Shown here: in pieces, positions 45,285-55,450 of the stretch | Numbering within the stretch: position 1 is the first letter of the stretch | How the letters are laid out: the number at the start of each line of letters is the position of its first letter | Source: an uncultured Dysgonomonas sp. | GTDB lineage: Bacteria; Bacteroidota; Bacteroidia; Bacteroidales; Dysgonomonadaceae | Length of the DNA stretch: 64,000 bases | Assembly (NCBI RefSeq): GCF_934668725.1 | Contig: NZ_CAKUOF010000001.1 | Coordinates: forward strand, 1-64,000 | Direction: 5' to 3' | The notes under the pieces: generated by a model | Told to the model about the DNA's origin: nothing | Database searches by the model: none | What the model saw: the letters and a program-made list of their open reading frames with translations, nothing else | Translations under genes and position numbers: made by a program

Positions 45285-46625
45285 ATGAAAAAAACCTTAT
45301 GCTTTTATTTTCAGATACACTTACCTTTTCAATTAAGAAGATACCGCTTTTTTGATATAGGTAATTCTCATCAGTATTATGATGAGTTTAGTATTCGCAA
45401 CTATTTACAAAAAATTGTAGAACAGTGCTATCTACCAATGAATAGAGTATTACTGGATATCATTAGCGAGTATGGTAGTAAGTTTAAAGTAGCATTTTCA
45501 ATAACGGGTGAAACGATAGAACAACTCGAAAAATATGCACCTCAGGTATTAGATAGTTTTAAAGAATTGGCTGCAACAGGCTCAGTAGAGTTTATATGTG
45601 AAACATATGCCCACTCATTAGCTTTTCTCAAAGATGAAAAAGAGCTGGAACGCCAATTGAAAAAACAAGCTGCAACAATAAAAAAACACTTTAATCAAGA
45701 GCCTGTTACAGCACGTTTAACCGGACTTATGTATTCCGACCAGATTGGCGAGAGAGTTGCAAAACTTGGTTTTAAAGCTATTGTAACCGAAGGTGCAAAG
45801 CATGTATTAGGATGGAAAAGTCCTAATTATGTGTATAACAATGTAAATAATTCGAATTTAAAGGTATTGTTGAGAAACTTTCATTTAAGTGATGATATTG
45901 CTTATCGTTTTTCAGATAAAACATGGAGTGAATGGCCTGTAACCAGCGAAAAGTTTGTAAATTGGCTCGACGCTGTAAATGAAAATGAAGAAGTAGTTAA
46001 TCTTTTTATGGATTACATTACATTCGGAAACCGTCACCCTCGGTCTACAGGTATATTTGAGTTTATGCGTTATTTGCCAAAAGAAGTATTCAGTCACGAT
46101 AAATTCGAATTCCTAACGCCATCAGAAGTAATCAAGAAACATACAGCTGTAGGGCCTGTGCATGTGCCTTATCCTATTTCTTGGTCGGAAGAGGAACGGG
46201 ATTTAAGTATCTGGCTGGGAAATGATTTGCAAAATGATGCCTTTACATCTCTTTGCGATCTGGGAGAAAAGGTGCGATTTGTTGATAACGAACTGTTAAC
46301 TCAGGATTGGGAACGCCTTCAAGATAGCGACCATTATTACTACATGTGTACTAAATGGATGTCCGACGCATCTTCACGTCGATTTAAAAGCGTTTACTCA
46401 AGTCCTTATGATGCCTATATAAATTACATGAATGTGTTAAGTGATTTAATATCGCGTGTTAATGATGCTGTCGCAGAAAAAGTTGCTTTATTAAAGAAAG
46501 ACAGCCATTATGCTGATGAGTTATCCAAATTTACGGCATTTAACGAAACAGAGTACTCGTCCTTACAAATAAAAAAAATAACAGAGCTATTGGGTAAGAA
46601 AGCTGCTAAATCAGTATCCATTTAA
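45285..46625 (+). CDS. GH57 alpha-amylase/4-alpha-glucanotransferase-like enzyme
   Basis: 446 residues, cytoplasmic. It opens with CFYFQIHLPFQLRRYRFFDI, the GH57 motif 1 region with the substrate histidine. The nucleophile is Glu169 in IVTEGAKHVLGWKSP, and the acid/base is Asp243 in MDYITFGNRH. The last quarter is a helical domain typical of GH57. Members cleave or transfer alpha-1,4-glucan, and some act as branching enzymes. It is the third gene of the cluster, between the GT4 gene and the synthase-phosphorylase fusion. Confidence 0.9.
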   Translation: MKKTLCFYFQIHLPFQLRRYRFFDIGNSHQYYDEFSIRNYLQKIVEQCYLPMNRVLLDIISEYGSKFKVAFSITGETIEQLEKYAPQVLDSFKELAATGSVEFICETYAHSLAFLKDEKELERQLKKQAATIKKHFNQEPVTARLTGLMYSDQIGERVAKLGFKAIVTEGAKHVLGWKSPNYVYNNVNNSNLKVLLRNFHLSDDIAYRFSDKTWSEWPVTSEKFVNWLDAVNENEEVVNLFMDYITFGNRHPRSTGIFEFMRYLPKEVFSHDKFEFLTPSEVIKKHTAVGPVHVPYPISWSEEERDLSIWLGNDLQNDAFTSLCDLGEKVRFVDNELLTQDWERLQDSDHYYYMCTKWMSDASSRRFKSVYSSPYDAYINYMNVLSDLISRVNDAVAEKVALLKKDSHYADELSKFTAFNETEYSSLQIKKITELLGKKAAKSVSI

Positions 46626-46629
46626 TGAA

Positions 46630-46658
46630 CTTTAAGTATTTTAAAGTAATACTTAAAG
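46630..46658 (+). other. Hairpin between GH57 and the fusion gene
   Basis: An 11-bp perfect stem CTTTAAGTATT / AATACTTAAAG with a 7-nt loop immediately after the GH57 stop, with no T-run. It is more likely an mRNA-stability element than a terminator. Confidence 0.35.
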
Positions 46659-46742
46659 ATGCAATCTATTATTTTACTTTTTATAAAAAATAGGTCTTAG
46701 GCCTTAATTCAGAATATATATTAGTGTATTAATAATAATTTT

Positions 46743-49700
46743 ATGCAAAACGAAAAGCTACTAACACCGGATTATTTATTTGAAGTGAGCTGGGAAGTAT
46801 GTAATAAAGTTGGAGGTATTCATACTGTTATTGCAACAAAAGTTCCCACCTTGGAAAAGGTATTAAGAAAACCTCACATTCTGATTGGACCGGATGTTGT
46901 AAAGGAAAATGAATCGAATCTTGAATTTACGGAAGACCCGCTTTTACTAAAATCGTGGAGAGCCAAAGCAGCAAATGATGGATTACGCATTCGTATCGGT
47001 CGATGGAATATTGCTGAAAGACCCATTGCTATTTTAATTGACTTTACCCCGTTCTTCTCTCATAAAGATGATATACTGGGATTTATGTGGGAGAAATATA
47101 AACTTGATTCGCTTTCGGGCCAATGGGATTATATCGAACCTGCATTATTCGGTTATGCAGCAGGAAAGGTTATTGAGAGTTATGTAAAATTCCATTGCTC
47201 GCCAAGTGATAAAATTATTGCACAATTCCATGAATGGATGACCGGTACAGGGCTATTATATTTAAAATCGGCAGTCCCTCAAATTGGATGTGCATTTACT
47301 ACACATGCAACAGCATTAGGTAGGTGTATTGCAGGTAATAATTTACCTCTTTATGACAGTCTGAAAACTTACAACCCCGATAATATTGCTCATACTTTTA
47401 ATGTAACAGCAAAACAATCATTGGAGAAAATTGCTGCACAACAGGCTGATGTATTTACAACCGTAAGCGATATTACCGCAAAAGAATGTGAACAATTTTT
47501 AGGAAGAGCAGTTGACTTGGTTACACCCAATGGATTTCAAGATTTTATTACGAATGAAGATGAGTTTCTTCAAAAACAAAAAGAGGGTCGCAAGAAGCTT
47601 CTGACCGCCGCCGAAGCAATTATAGCTCAACCAATTGATAATAATGCTTTATTGATCGGAATTAGCGGACGTTATGAATATAAAAACAAAGGGATAGATG
47701 TTTTCATCGAAGCTTTGGGTAAACTGAATAAGAATGATGCTTTAAACAGAGAAGTAGTTGGTTTTATACTTGTTCCTGCCGGACATCACGGACCATCAAA
47801 AGCATTGTTACAGAATTTGCATAGTACAGAACCTATTTCTCCCCTTTCAAATCCATATCTGACACATGAATTAAATGATGAGAATTACGATCCTGTATTA
47901 AATGCTGTAAGACGAAACGAACTCTATAATACAAACAATGATAAGGTTAAAATATTCTTCGTTCCTTCTTATTTGAATGGTAACGATGGAATATTTGATG
48001 TCCCTTATTATGATTTGTTGGCAGGGCTAGATTTGTCTTTATTCCCTTCATATTATGAACCATGGGGATATACTCCACTGGAGAGCGTAGCTTTTAAAGT
48101 TCCAACTATTACTACAACATTGGCAGGTTTTGGTTTATGGGTAAAAACTCATTTCAAAGGAGAACGTCCGGGTATTGCTGTCATCAATCGTACCGATACA
48201 AATGATGCAGAAGTAATAGACCGTATTGAAGCTCATGTAATCCGTCATGCTAAAAATAGTGATACAGACTGCAAAGCTGCAAAACAAAATGCATATGAGA
48301 TATCTAAAATTGCCCTTTGGGATAACCTGATTACTTATTATATGCAAGCTTATAGCACAGCACTTGAAAAAGTAGCAGAACGCTATACCGAAAGCGATTT
48401 TATTATAGAAGAACCACAAAATTATATTCCACAAATGTCACAACATACCTCACCAAATTGGTTTAACGTTATTGTACACCGTAATGTACCTGAAAAACTT
48501 CATGCTCTGGAAGAACTTGCTAATAACCTTTGGTGGTGTTGGAATCAGGATGCAAAAGATTTGTTTGAATCATTAGATCCGGTTGCTTGGAAAAAAGTAT
48601 ACTATAATCCTATTGTATTACTAGATACAATAAGCCTTCAACGTTATCAAGAACTGGAAAATGATAAAGAATTTGTAGCAAAATTAACTGCAGTATACAA
48701 CCATTTCAAAACATATATGAATAATACAAGCGATTTGAGTGAAAACACAATCGCCTACTTTTGTATGGAATATGGTTTGCACAGTTCATTGAAAATTTAT
48801 TCGGGAGGATTAGGTATTCTTGCCGGAGATTATTTAAAAGAGGCTAGTGATAAAGGGGTACGTATGACAGGTATTGGTCTGCTGTATCGCTATGGTTATT
48901 TTACTCAACGTTTATCAACATCAGGTGAGCAAGAAAATATTTATGAAGCACAATTATTCGATAAAATACCTGTATCGGCAGTACGTGACGACGAAGGTAA
49001 TTGGGTTACCATAAAAATAGCATTGCCCGGACGCGATTTGCATGCACGTGTTTGGAAAGTAAACGTAGGGCGTGTCGAGTTATTCTTAATGGATACTGAC
49101 TTTGAAGATAACTTACCTGAAGATCGTTCGGTTACACACCATTTGTATGGCGGTGACTGGGAAAACAGATTGAAACAGGAGCTTCTATTAGGAGTTGGAG
49201 GTATTAGATTACTTGATAAGATAAATCGTCATTTTGATGTTTATCACTGTAATGAAGGACATGCTGCTTTTACCGGACTAGAGCGTATACATAAGTTGAT
49301 GGTTAACCGAAAACTTTCGTTTGAAGAAGCTAGGGAGGCTATCCGTTCTTCGTCACTTTTCACTACCCATACACCGGTACCGGCGGGTCATGATGCTTTT
49401 GAAGAAGGGTTGTTACGTAAATATATATCGCATTATCCCGAACGTTTCCAAATAAGCTGGGAGCAAGTAATGGGATTGGGACGCGTTCATGCTAATGATT
49501 CTCAAGAGAAATTCTCGATGAGTAATTTGGCTGTACACCTTTCACAAGAAGTAAATGGTGTAAGCTGGTTGCATGGAAAGGTTTCTCAAGAGATGTTTAA
49601 AGATATGTTCCCCGGCTACTTGGCTCAAGAATCCTATATAAGCTATGTAACTAATGGAGTGCATTATCCTACATGGGCTGCTCCGGAATGGAAAGCTTTA

Positions 49701-50987
49701 TATGAGCGTGTATTTGGTGCAGACTTTGCAACACACCATTATGATAAATCTTGTTTTTCTAATATTCAGGATGTTGAAGATAAAGAAATATGGGATATCC
49801 GTCGTAAACTCCGTGGTGCTATGATTTCTCATATCAAGGAACGTATGAATAGCAATAATGAATTGTTGTATTATACACCTCGTGAAATTGTAGAGATTGT
49901 AGAGAGATTAGATCCTAATAAGTTAACATTTGGTTTTGCCAGACGTTTTGCTACTTACAAACGTGCTCAATTGTTATTTAAGAATATTGATACATTAAAT
50001 GAGATAGTAAATCATCCGACAAGACCTGTTCAGTTTATATTTGCCGGAAAGGCTCACCCCGCTGATAAAGCAGGGCAGGATTTGATCAAAAAGATTGTTG
50101 AAGTTTCTAAATATCCTCAATTCTTGGGTAAAATTTTATTTATCGAGAATTATGATATGGAATTGGCTTCTAAATTAGTACAAGGAGTTGATATCTGGTT
50201 GAATACACCAACTCGCCCTATGGAAGCATCGGGAACAAGTGGCGAAAAAGCAGTGATGAATGGTGTTATGCACTTTAGTGTACTTGATGGATGGTGGGTC
50301 GAAGGTTATCAAAAAGATGCAGGTTGGGCGTTGCCTTTAGAGCAGGTTTATGAAAACAACGACTATCAGAATGAGTTGGATGCCGAGATAATATATAATA
50401 CGATCGAGAACGAAATAGCGCCATTGTATTATCAACAAAATGAGGAGGGTATTCCTAACGAATGGATACAGCATGTGAAAAACTCTATTGATAAGGTTGC
50501 CTCTAACTTTACGATGAACCGTCAGTTGACCGATTACGAGGATCGCTTCTATAATAAGTTAACTCAACGGGCTCGTAAAATCAGAGAGAATGACTATGCA
50601 ATGGCTAAAGAGATTGTTACATGGAAGCATAAAATGGCCAGAGAATGGGATGGGGTTGAGATTATTTCCGTAAAAATGCCAAGTGTTTATAAAGAGCCTA
50701 TTGTATTGGGACAAGAGTATGAAATGGAAATAAGACTTACTTGCGGTTCATTGTCGGCTGAAGATATAGGCGTTGAATTGGTTATCACTAACGATCCAAC
50801 AAGTAAAGGAGAAGAATTCTTGATTAAACATCAGTTTACTTGTGTATCTCAGGATAGTAGTATTGCAACTTATCGCCTTAAACATAGAAGCGAGCAACCC
50901 GGAACCTTTAATATGGGACTTCGTGTATTTGCTAAAAATGAGATGTTGGCATATCAACAAGATTCAGGTTTGGTAAAATGGATGTAA
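46743..50987 (+). CDS. Glycogen synthase (GT3)-glycogen phosphorylase (GT35) fusion
   Basis: 1414 residues with two catalytic halves. Residues 1-540 form a eukaryote-type GT3 glycogen synthase: LFEVSWEVCNKVGGIHTVIA at the N-terminus, HEWMTGTGLLYLKSA, and the catalytic glutamate pair in YYEPWGYTPLE (Glu439, Glu447). From about residue 570 the phosphorylase begins (VPEKLHALEELANNLWWCWN) and continues with IAYFCMEYGLHSSLKIYSGG and LTFGFARRFATYKRA; the PLP lysine is Lys1169 in ASGTSGEKAVMNG. So one chain carries the enzyme that lengthens glycogen and the one that shortens it with phosphate. A linker of 30 or so polar residues separates the halves. Neither half is truncated or missing catalytic residues. 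Confidence 0.93.
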   Translation: MQNEKLLTPDYLFEVSWEVCNKVGGIHTVIATKVPTLEKVLRKPHILIGPDVVKENESNLEFTEDPLLLKSWRAKAANDGLRIRIGRWNIAERPIAILIDFTPFFSHKDDILGFMWEKYKLDSLSGQWDYIEPALFGYAAGKVIESYVKFHCSPSDKIIAQFHEWMTGTGLLYLKSAVPQIGCAFTTHATALGRCIAGNNLPLYDSLKTYNPDNIAHTFNVTAKQSLEKIAAQQADVFTTVSDITAKECEQFLGRAVDLVTPNGFQDFITNEDEFLQKQKEGRKKLLTAAEAIIAQPIDNNALLIGISGRYEYKNKGIDVFIEALGKLNKNDALNREVVGFILVPAGHHGPSKALLQNLHSTEPISPLSNPYLTHELNDENYDPVLNAVRRNELYNTNNDKVKIFFVPSYLNGNDGIFDVPYYDLLAGLDLSLFPSYYEPWGYTPLESVAFKVPTITTTLAGFGLWVKTHFKGERPGIAVINRTDTNDAEVIDRIEAHVIRHAKNSDTDCKAAKQNAYEISKIALWDNLITYYMQAYSTALEKVAERYTESDFIIEEPQNYIPQMSQHTSPNWFNVIVHRNVPEKLHALEELANNLWWCWNQDAKDLFESLDPVAWKKVYYNPIVLLDTISLQRYQELENDKEFVAKLTAVYNHFKTYMNNTSDLSENTIAYFCMEYGLHSSLKIYSGGLGILAGDYLKEASDKGVRMTGIGLLYRYGYFTQRLSTSGEQENIYEAQLFDKIPVSAVRDDEGNWVTIKIALPGRDLHARVWKVNVGRVELFLMDTDFEDNLPEDRSVTHHLYGGDWENRLKQELLLGVGGIRLLDKINRHFDVYHCNEGHAAFTGLERIHKLMVNRKLSFEEAREAIRSSSLFTTHTPVPAGHDAFEEGLLRKYISHYPERFQISWEQVMGLGRVHANDSQEKFSMSNLAVHLSQEVNGVSWLHGKVSQEMFKDMFPGYLAQESYISYVTNGVHYPTWAAPEWKALYERVFGADFATHHYDKSCFSNIQDVEDKEIWDIRRKLRGAMISHIKERMNSNNELLYYTPREIVEIVERLDPNKLTFGFARRFATYKRAQLLFKNIDTLNEIVNHPTRPVQFIFAGKAHPADKAGQDLIKKIVEVSKYPQFLGKILFIENYDMELASKLVQGVDIWLNTPTRPMEASGTSGEKAVMNGVMHFSVLDGWWVEGYQKDAGWALPLEQVYENNDYQNELDAEIIYNTIENEIAPLYYQQNEEGIPNEWIQHVKNSIDKVASNFTMNRQLTDYEDRFYNKLTQRARKIRENDYAMAKEIVTWKHKMAREWDGVEIISVKMPSVYKEPIVLGQEYEMEIRLTCGSLSAEDIGVELVITNDPTSKGEEFLIKHQFTCVSQDSSIATYRLKHRSEQPGTFNMGLRVFAKNEMLAYQQDSGLVKWM

Positions 50988-51077
50988 ATACTTTTATTGT
51001 CCGTAATGGATATAAAAGATTAAAATACTAATAATTATATGGCTATTTTGTACCTCAATTTAGCCATATGATGTTTA

Positions 51078-51092
51078 AAGGTCACAGACCTT
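51078..51092. promoter_or_regulatory. Palindrome AAGGTC-ACA-GACCTT, second copy
   Basis: The exact reverse complement of the palindrome at 5377-5391, here 91 bp upstream of the glgB ATG. No other perfect copy was seen in the window. Confidence 0.4.
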
Positions 51093-51183
51093 TTATGACT
51101 TTATGTATTCTTATTTATGAAGCAGAGTTGTAATTATTAAAGATTAGTATAATTCTACTTAAACTCTAATACCTGATATTATA

Positions 51184-53157
51184 ATGAAAACTTCGATATA
51201 TGGTGATAGTGGACTCGAAAAATACAGGGCTACTATTTTAAACCGACATAAAAAGTTTCAATCAAAAGTTGCTGTATTGACGAGAGGTTCAGAACTGAGC
51301 GATGTCGCTAACGGATATCTATTTTACGGATTGCATGCATATCCGGATAAGTGGGTATTGAGAGAGTGGGCTCCGAATGCTGTAGCGCTTTATTTGATGG
51401 GTGACTTTAACCATTGGCAAAAAGATGATCTAAGATATGTGTTTTGTCCTAAACCCGGTGGAAATTGGGAGATAGAATTGCCATTAGAGGTTTTGCGGCA
51501 TGGTATGCTTTATAAGTTGTGGGTAAAGTGGGAAGATGGGGCAGGAGAACGTATCCCTGCTTATGTCCGTAGAGTGGTACAAGACGATGTTAGTAAAATA
51601 TTCTCGGCTCAGGTATGGCAGCCCGAACCTTATATTTGGCAGAACGACCAACCTAAAGAAACAGTGGCTCCCATTATTTATGAAGCCCATATAGGGATGT
51701 CCGGTGAAGAAGAGAATGTTGCTACATACAATCATTTCAGAGAGAAAGTATTGCCTTATATTGCTGATATGGGTTATAATACCATACAATTAATGGCGAT
51801 ACAAGAACATCCGTATTATGGATCGTTTGGTTATCAGGTTTCTAATTTCTTTGCACCAAGTTCTCGATTTGGTACACCTGAAGAACTCAAAGAACTGATA
51901 GATACTGCTCATCAATTAAACATTAGAGTGGTATTGGATATTGTACATTCACACTCGGTACTTAATGAAACTGATGGTTTAAGCCGTTTTGACGGGACTT
52001 TCGATCTTTATTTTCATTCAGGAGAGAGAGGAGTACATTCTGTATGGAATTCCCGCTGTTTTGATTATGGTAAAAATGAGGTTTTAGCTTTTCTCCTATC
52101 AAATTGCAAGTATTGGCTGGAGGAATTTAAATTTGATGGCTTCAGGTTCGATGGTGTTACCAGTATGATGTATTATGACCATGGTATCGGTCGAGACTTT
52201 ACAAACTATTCCATGTATTATGATGGTAACCAGGATGATGATGCTATTGTTTATCTGACGATGGCAAACAAGCTTATTCATGAGGTAAATCCTCAAGCAT
52301 TTACCATTGCAGAGGATATAAGCGGTATGCCCGGACTTGCCTCACCTATTGAGAGTATGGGTATAGGATTCGATTACCGTATGGCAATGGGTATTGCAGA
52401 CTTTTGGGTTAAGATACTAAAAAATAAGAAAGATGAGGAGTGGCATGTAGGAGATATGTTCTATGAGTTGACCAATAAACGCAAAGAAGAAAAGACAATC
52501 AGTTATGTCGAAAGTCACGATCAGGCAATGGTGGGAGATAAAACACTAATTTTCAATCTTCTTGATAGTTTGATGTATACGGACATGAATGTTTTTGAAC
52601 GTAATCCAAAAGTGGACAGAGGTTTGGCTCTCCATAAAATGATAAGATTGGCAACACTTGCTACTGCCGGAAATGGTTATTTGACTTTTATGGGTAATGA
52701 ATTTGGACATCCCGAGTGGATCGATTTTCCGAGAGAAGGTAACGATTGGTCTTATAAATATGCTCGCCGTCAATGGTCTTTACTTAATGATACAAACTTA
52801 AGATATCGTTTTTTAGCAGTATTTGAAAAAGAGATGTTGGGATTGATAAATAAACAGGATATATTCTCGTTCCGACCATTTGCTATTATTCAAAGTACCG
52901 AAGATCAGGTCTTAATATTCAAACGTAATAATTTGATTTTTATCTTCAATTTCAATCCTGTAAAATCATTTACAGATTATGGTTTTGAAATAGATAGAGG
53001 TCAATACAAAATTGTATTAAACTCTGATGATTCTCAATTTGATGGTTTCAATAGGGTAGATGATAATTATGATTATACTACTTTAAGTATCAAGGGAAAG
53101 GATATATTAAAAGTATATATTCCTGCACGTACAGCCTTTGTATTGGAGAAGAAATAA
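51184..53157 (+). CDS. glgB: 1,4-alpha-glucan branching enzyme (GH13, eukaryote-like)
   Basis: 657 residues. A CBM48-like N-terminal domain (LREWAPNAVALYLMGDFNHW) and a GH13 barrel with conserved regions DIVHSHS (I), FRFDGVTS with nucleophile Asp323 (II), the acid/base Glu377 in TIAEDISGMPG (III), and YVESHDQ with Asp446 (IV). The SHSVLNETDGLSRFDGT and VESHDQAMVGDKT wording is that of the plant/animal-type subfamily GH13_8, not the enterobacterial GlgB. It makes alpha-1,6 branches. Last gene of the cluster, 196 bp after the fusion gene, followed by a strong terminator. Confidence 0.95.
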   Translation: MKTSIYGDSGLEKYRATILNRHKKFQSKVAVLTRGSELSDVANGYLFYGLHAYPDKWVLREWAPNAVALYLMGDFNHWQKDDLRYVFCPKPGGNWEIELPLEVLRHGMLYKLWVKWEDGAGERIPAYVRRVVQDDVSKIFSAQVWQPEPYIWQNDQPKETVAPIIYEAHIGMSGEEENVATYNHFREKVLPYIADMGYNTIQLMAIQEHPYYGSFGYQVSNFFAPSSRFGTPEELKELIDTAHQLNIRVVLDIVHSHSVLNETDGLSRFDGTFDLYFHSGERGVHSVWNSRCFDYGKNEVLAFLLSNCKYWLEEFKFDGFRFDGVTSMMYYDHGIGRDFTNYSMYYDGNQDDDAIVYLTMANKLIHEVNPQAFTIAEDISGMPGLASPIESMGIGFDYRMAMGIADFWVKILKNKKDEEWHVGDMFYELTNKRKEEKTISYVESHDQAMVGDKTLIFNLLDSLMYTDMNVFERNPKVDRGLALHKMIRLATLATAGNGYLTFMGNEFGHPEWIDFPREGNDWSYKYARRQWSLLNDTNLRYRFLAVFEKEMLGLINKQDIFSFRPFAIIQSTEDQVLIFKRNNLIFIFNFNPVKSFTDYGFEIDRGQYKIVLNSDDSQFDGFNRVDDNYDYTTLSIKGKDILKVYIPARTAFVLEKK

Positions 53158-53176
53158 AAATAACAGAGATTAAATT

Positions 53177-53211
53177 AAAAGAGATTGTCTGTTAAGACAA
53201 TCTCTTTTTTT
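53177..53211. terminator. Terminator of the glycogen cluster (bidirectional)
   Basis: A perfect 14-bp stem AAAAGAGATTGTCT / AGACAATCTCTTTT with loop GTTA and a T-run, between the convergent glgB and GH3 genes. Confidence 0.93.
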
Positions 53212-53226
53212 ATGTAGGAAAAGGTA

Positions 53227-55428
53227 TTATTTTATCTTCACTGCTACTGAACTTTTCACATCTGCAGAAGATGCCGCACAATGCAAAGTGAATTGATCTG
53301 ATTCTACCACCCAATTATGAGATTTATCATCAAAGAATGCTAAATCTTTAACGGGTATATCTAACTCTACTGTTTTGGTTTCTCCTGCTTTCAAGAATAT
53401 TTTTTTGAATGCTTTCAGTTCTTTGTCAGGACGTTCTAAAGATGGCTTTGATTGAGAAGAATATACCTGTACCGACTCTGCGCCATCGGCTTTTCCTTTG
53501 TTCGTTACTGTAACTGATACTTTTATAGTTTCATCTTTTCCGTATTCTTTTTTGTCTGTATTGGCTTTTCCATATTCAAATGTGGTGTATGAAAGACCAT
53601 AGCCAAAAGGAAATAGAGCAGGTATTTTTTTTGTATCATGCCAACGATAACCTACAAGAATATCTTCTTTATAGATTTGCTTGATACTGTCTCCCGGATA
53701 AGAGATTGTGCCAAACGAAATAGCTCCGTTATCTTCCAACTTCTTGGGTATACTATAAGGCAATTTACCCGATGGATTTATATCACCTGCGATAACATTT
53801 GCTGTAGCACTGCCTGCCTCCGAACCTAAATACCACGATTGCATAAGGGCAGGAACTCTATCTAACCAAGGCATCGAAACAGCATTACCGCTGACAAGTA
53901 TTATACCTAAGTTTTTATTTACTTTTAATAGATCATCAATCAGTTCGTTTTGTCCGAAAGGTAAATCATAAGTGATACGATCCGCACCCTCGCAATCTTG
54001 CTGGAAGTTCTTATTCAATCCACCGAAAAAGAGAATTACATCTGCCCCTTTAGCTAAGGCTAGAGCTTCTCTTTTTAATGAATCTTCATTGTATGGTGAT
54101 GGTACAAAGTTATCATATACCGTAGGTCCTGAACCATATCCCATTGTATATGCAACATTATTTTCCCCGTATTTCGCTTTAAGACCTTCTAGCGGAGATA
54201 TCTCTTGCTTAACTTTCAATTCAGAAGAACCTCCACCTACTGTTAACGAGCGGGTAGCATTTTCGCCAATTACAACAATTTTCTTGTATCTATTCTGACC
54301 AATGGGAAAGAAGTTCTTTTCGTTTTTCATTAGTACGATACCTTGCTCAGCCACTTTACGTGCTACATCTGCATGTTCCTGAGTTGCAAAACTTCCATAA
54401 GGACGGTTACGATTCATATTGGTTCTGAAATTCAGACGAAGCACCCTTTTTACTTTCTCATCCAAAGATGATTCGGGAAGTTCTCCTTTTCTAATCATTT
54501 CTAAATAAGGTTGAGCCATAAAATAATTGTCATAAGCGAAACTTTCGCCCCATGTTAATCCATTTGTCCAGCTACCCATTTCTATGTCTAAGCCATTCAG
54601 AGCAGCTTCTTTGGTATCATGGGCACTTCCCCAGTCGGTAACAAGTACACCGTCAAATCCCCACTCACCTTTGAGTATTTTATTGACAAGTCTTTCGTTA
54701 TGGCTACAGTATTGTCCTCTGAACTTATTGTATGATCCCATAACAGCCCATACCTTTCCCTCTTGCACTCCGGCTTTAAAAGCAGGCAGATATATTTCAT
54801 ATAATGCTCTATCACTTACTTCTACATCAATATGACCACGCCAAAGCTCTTGATTGTTAAGGGCAAAGTGTTTCATACAAGCAGCAACTCCGTTTTGTTG
54901 AACACCTTGTATAAAAGGAACTACCATTTTAGATGCCAGATAAGGGTCTTCCCCTAGATATTCGAAATTGCGACCATTCATAGGTGTACGGTAGATATTT
55001 ACACCGGGTCCTAATATAATATCTTTTTTTCTGAAACGGGCTTCTTCTCCTAAAGCATTGCCATATTCGAGCGAAAGTTCCAGGTTAAAGGTTGCAGCAA
55101 GGCAGGTTAATGCCGGAAAGGCTGTGCATGAGTCATTTGTCCAACCTGCATGGCTCCATGTATCCCAATCTATTTCCATACGCACTCCGTGAGGGCCATC
55201 GCTCATCCATATTTCGGGAATACCTAAACGGCGACATCCGGGAGTACTGAATTTAGATTGTGCATGTATCATGGCAATCTTCTCTTCGAGAGTCATCTTT
55301 GACAATGCGTCATTTACTCTTGCTTCAATAGGCTTACTTTCATCCAGATATACAGGAACCGATTTGATTTGTGCCTGAGTCTGCCAAGTAAATAGAGTAA
55401 GAAGACTACAGAAAAACAGTTTTTTCAT
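53227..55428 (-). CDS. GH3 beta-glucosidase/beta-xylosidase
   Basis: 733 residues with a signal peptide (residues 1-19, TQA|Q). A three-domain GH3: the barrel with SDGPHGVRMEID, GRNFEYLGEDP, CMKHFALNNQE and the nucleophile Asp265 in VLVTDWGSAHD; the alpha/beta sandwich with GGGSSELKVKQEISPLEG; and a C-terminal fibronectin-like domain (LAFFDDKSHNWVVES). It is exported to the periplasm and probably releases terminal beta-glucose. It ends the minus-strand run GH95-GH3, 22 bp after GH95, so the two are an operon. Confidence 0.93.
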   Translation of the reverse strand: MKKLFFCSLLTLFTWQTQAQIKSVPVYLDESKPIEARVNDALSKMTLEEKIAMIHAQSKFSTPGCRRLGIPEIWMSDGPHGVRMEIDWDTWSHAGWTNDSCTAFPALTCLAATFNLELSLEYGNALGEEARFRKKDIILGPGVNIYRTPMNGRNFEYLGEDPYLASKMVVPFIQGVQQNGVAACMKHFALNNQELWRGHIDVEVSDRALYEIYLPAFKAGVQEGKVWAVMGSYNKFRGQYCSHNERLVNKILKGEWGFDGVLVTDWGSAHDTKEAALNGLDIEMGSWTNGLTWGESFAYDNYFMAQPYLEMIRKGELPESSLDEKVKRVLRLNFRTNMNRNRPYGSFATQEHADVARKVAEQGIVLMKNEKNFFPIGQNRYKKIVVIGENATRSLTVGGGSSELKVKQEISPLEGLKAKYGENNVAYTMGYGSGPTVYDNFVPSPYNEDSLKREALALAKGADVILFFGGLNKNFQQDCEGADRITYDLPFGQNELIDDLLKVNKNLGIILVSGNAVSMPWLDRVPALMQSWYLGSEAGSATANVIAGDINPSGKLPYSIPKKLEDNGAISFGTISYPGDSIKQIYKEDILVGYRWHDTKKIPALFPFGYGLSYTTFEYGKANTDKKEYGKDETIKVSVTVTNKGKADGAESVQVYSSQSKPSLERPDKELKAFKKIFLKAGETKTVELDIPVKDLAFFDDKSHNWVVESDQFTLHCAASSADVKSSVAVKIK

Positions 55429-55450
55429 ATTCTTTTATTTGATTTTGGAT

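Noticed and set aside
41897..53157. A sus-type starch import locus
   Set aside because: There is no SusC, SusD or SusR gene, and the enzymes lack signal peptides, so this is intracellular storage-glucan metabolism rather than import of external starch.
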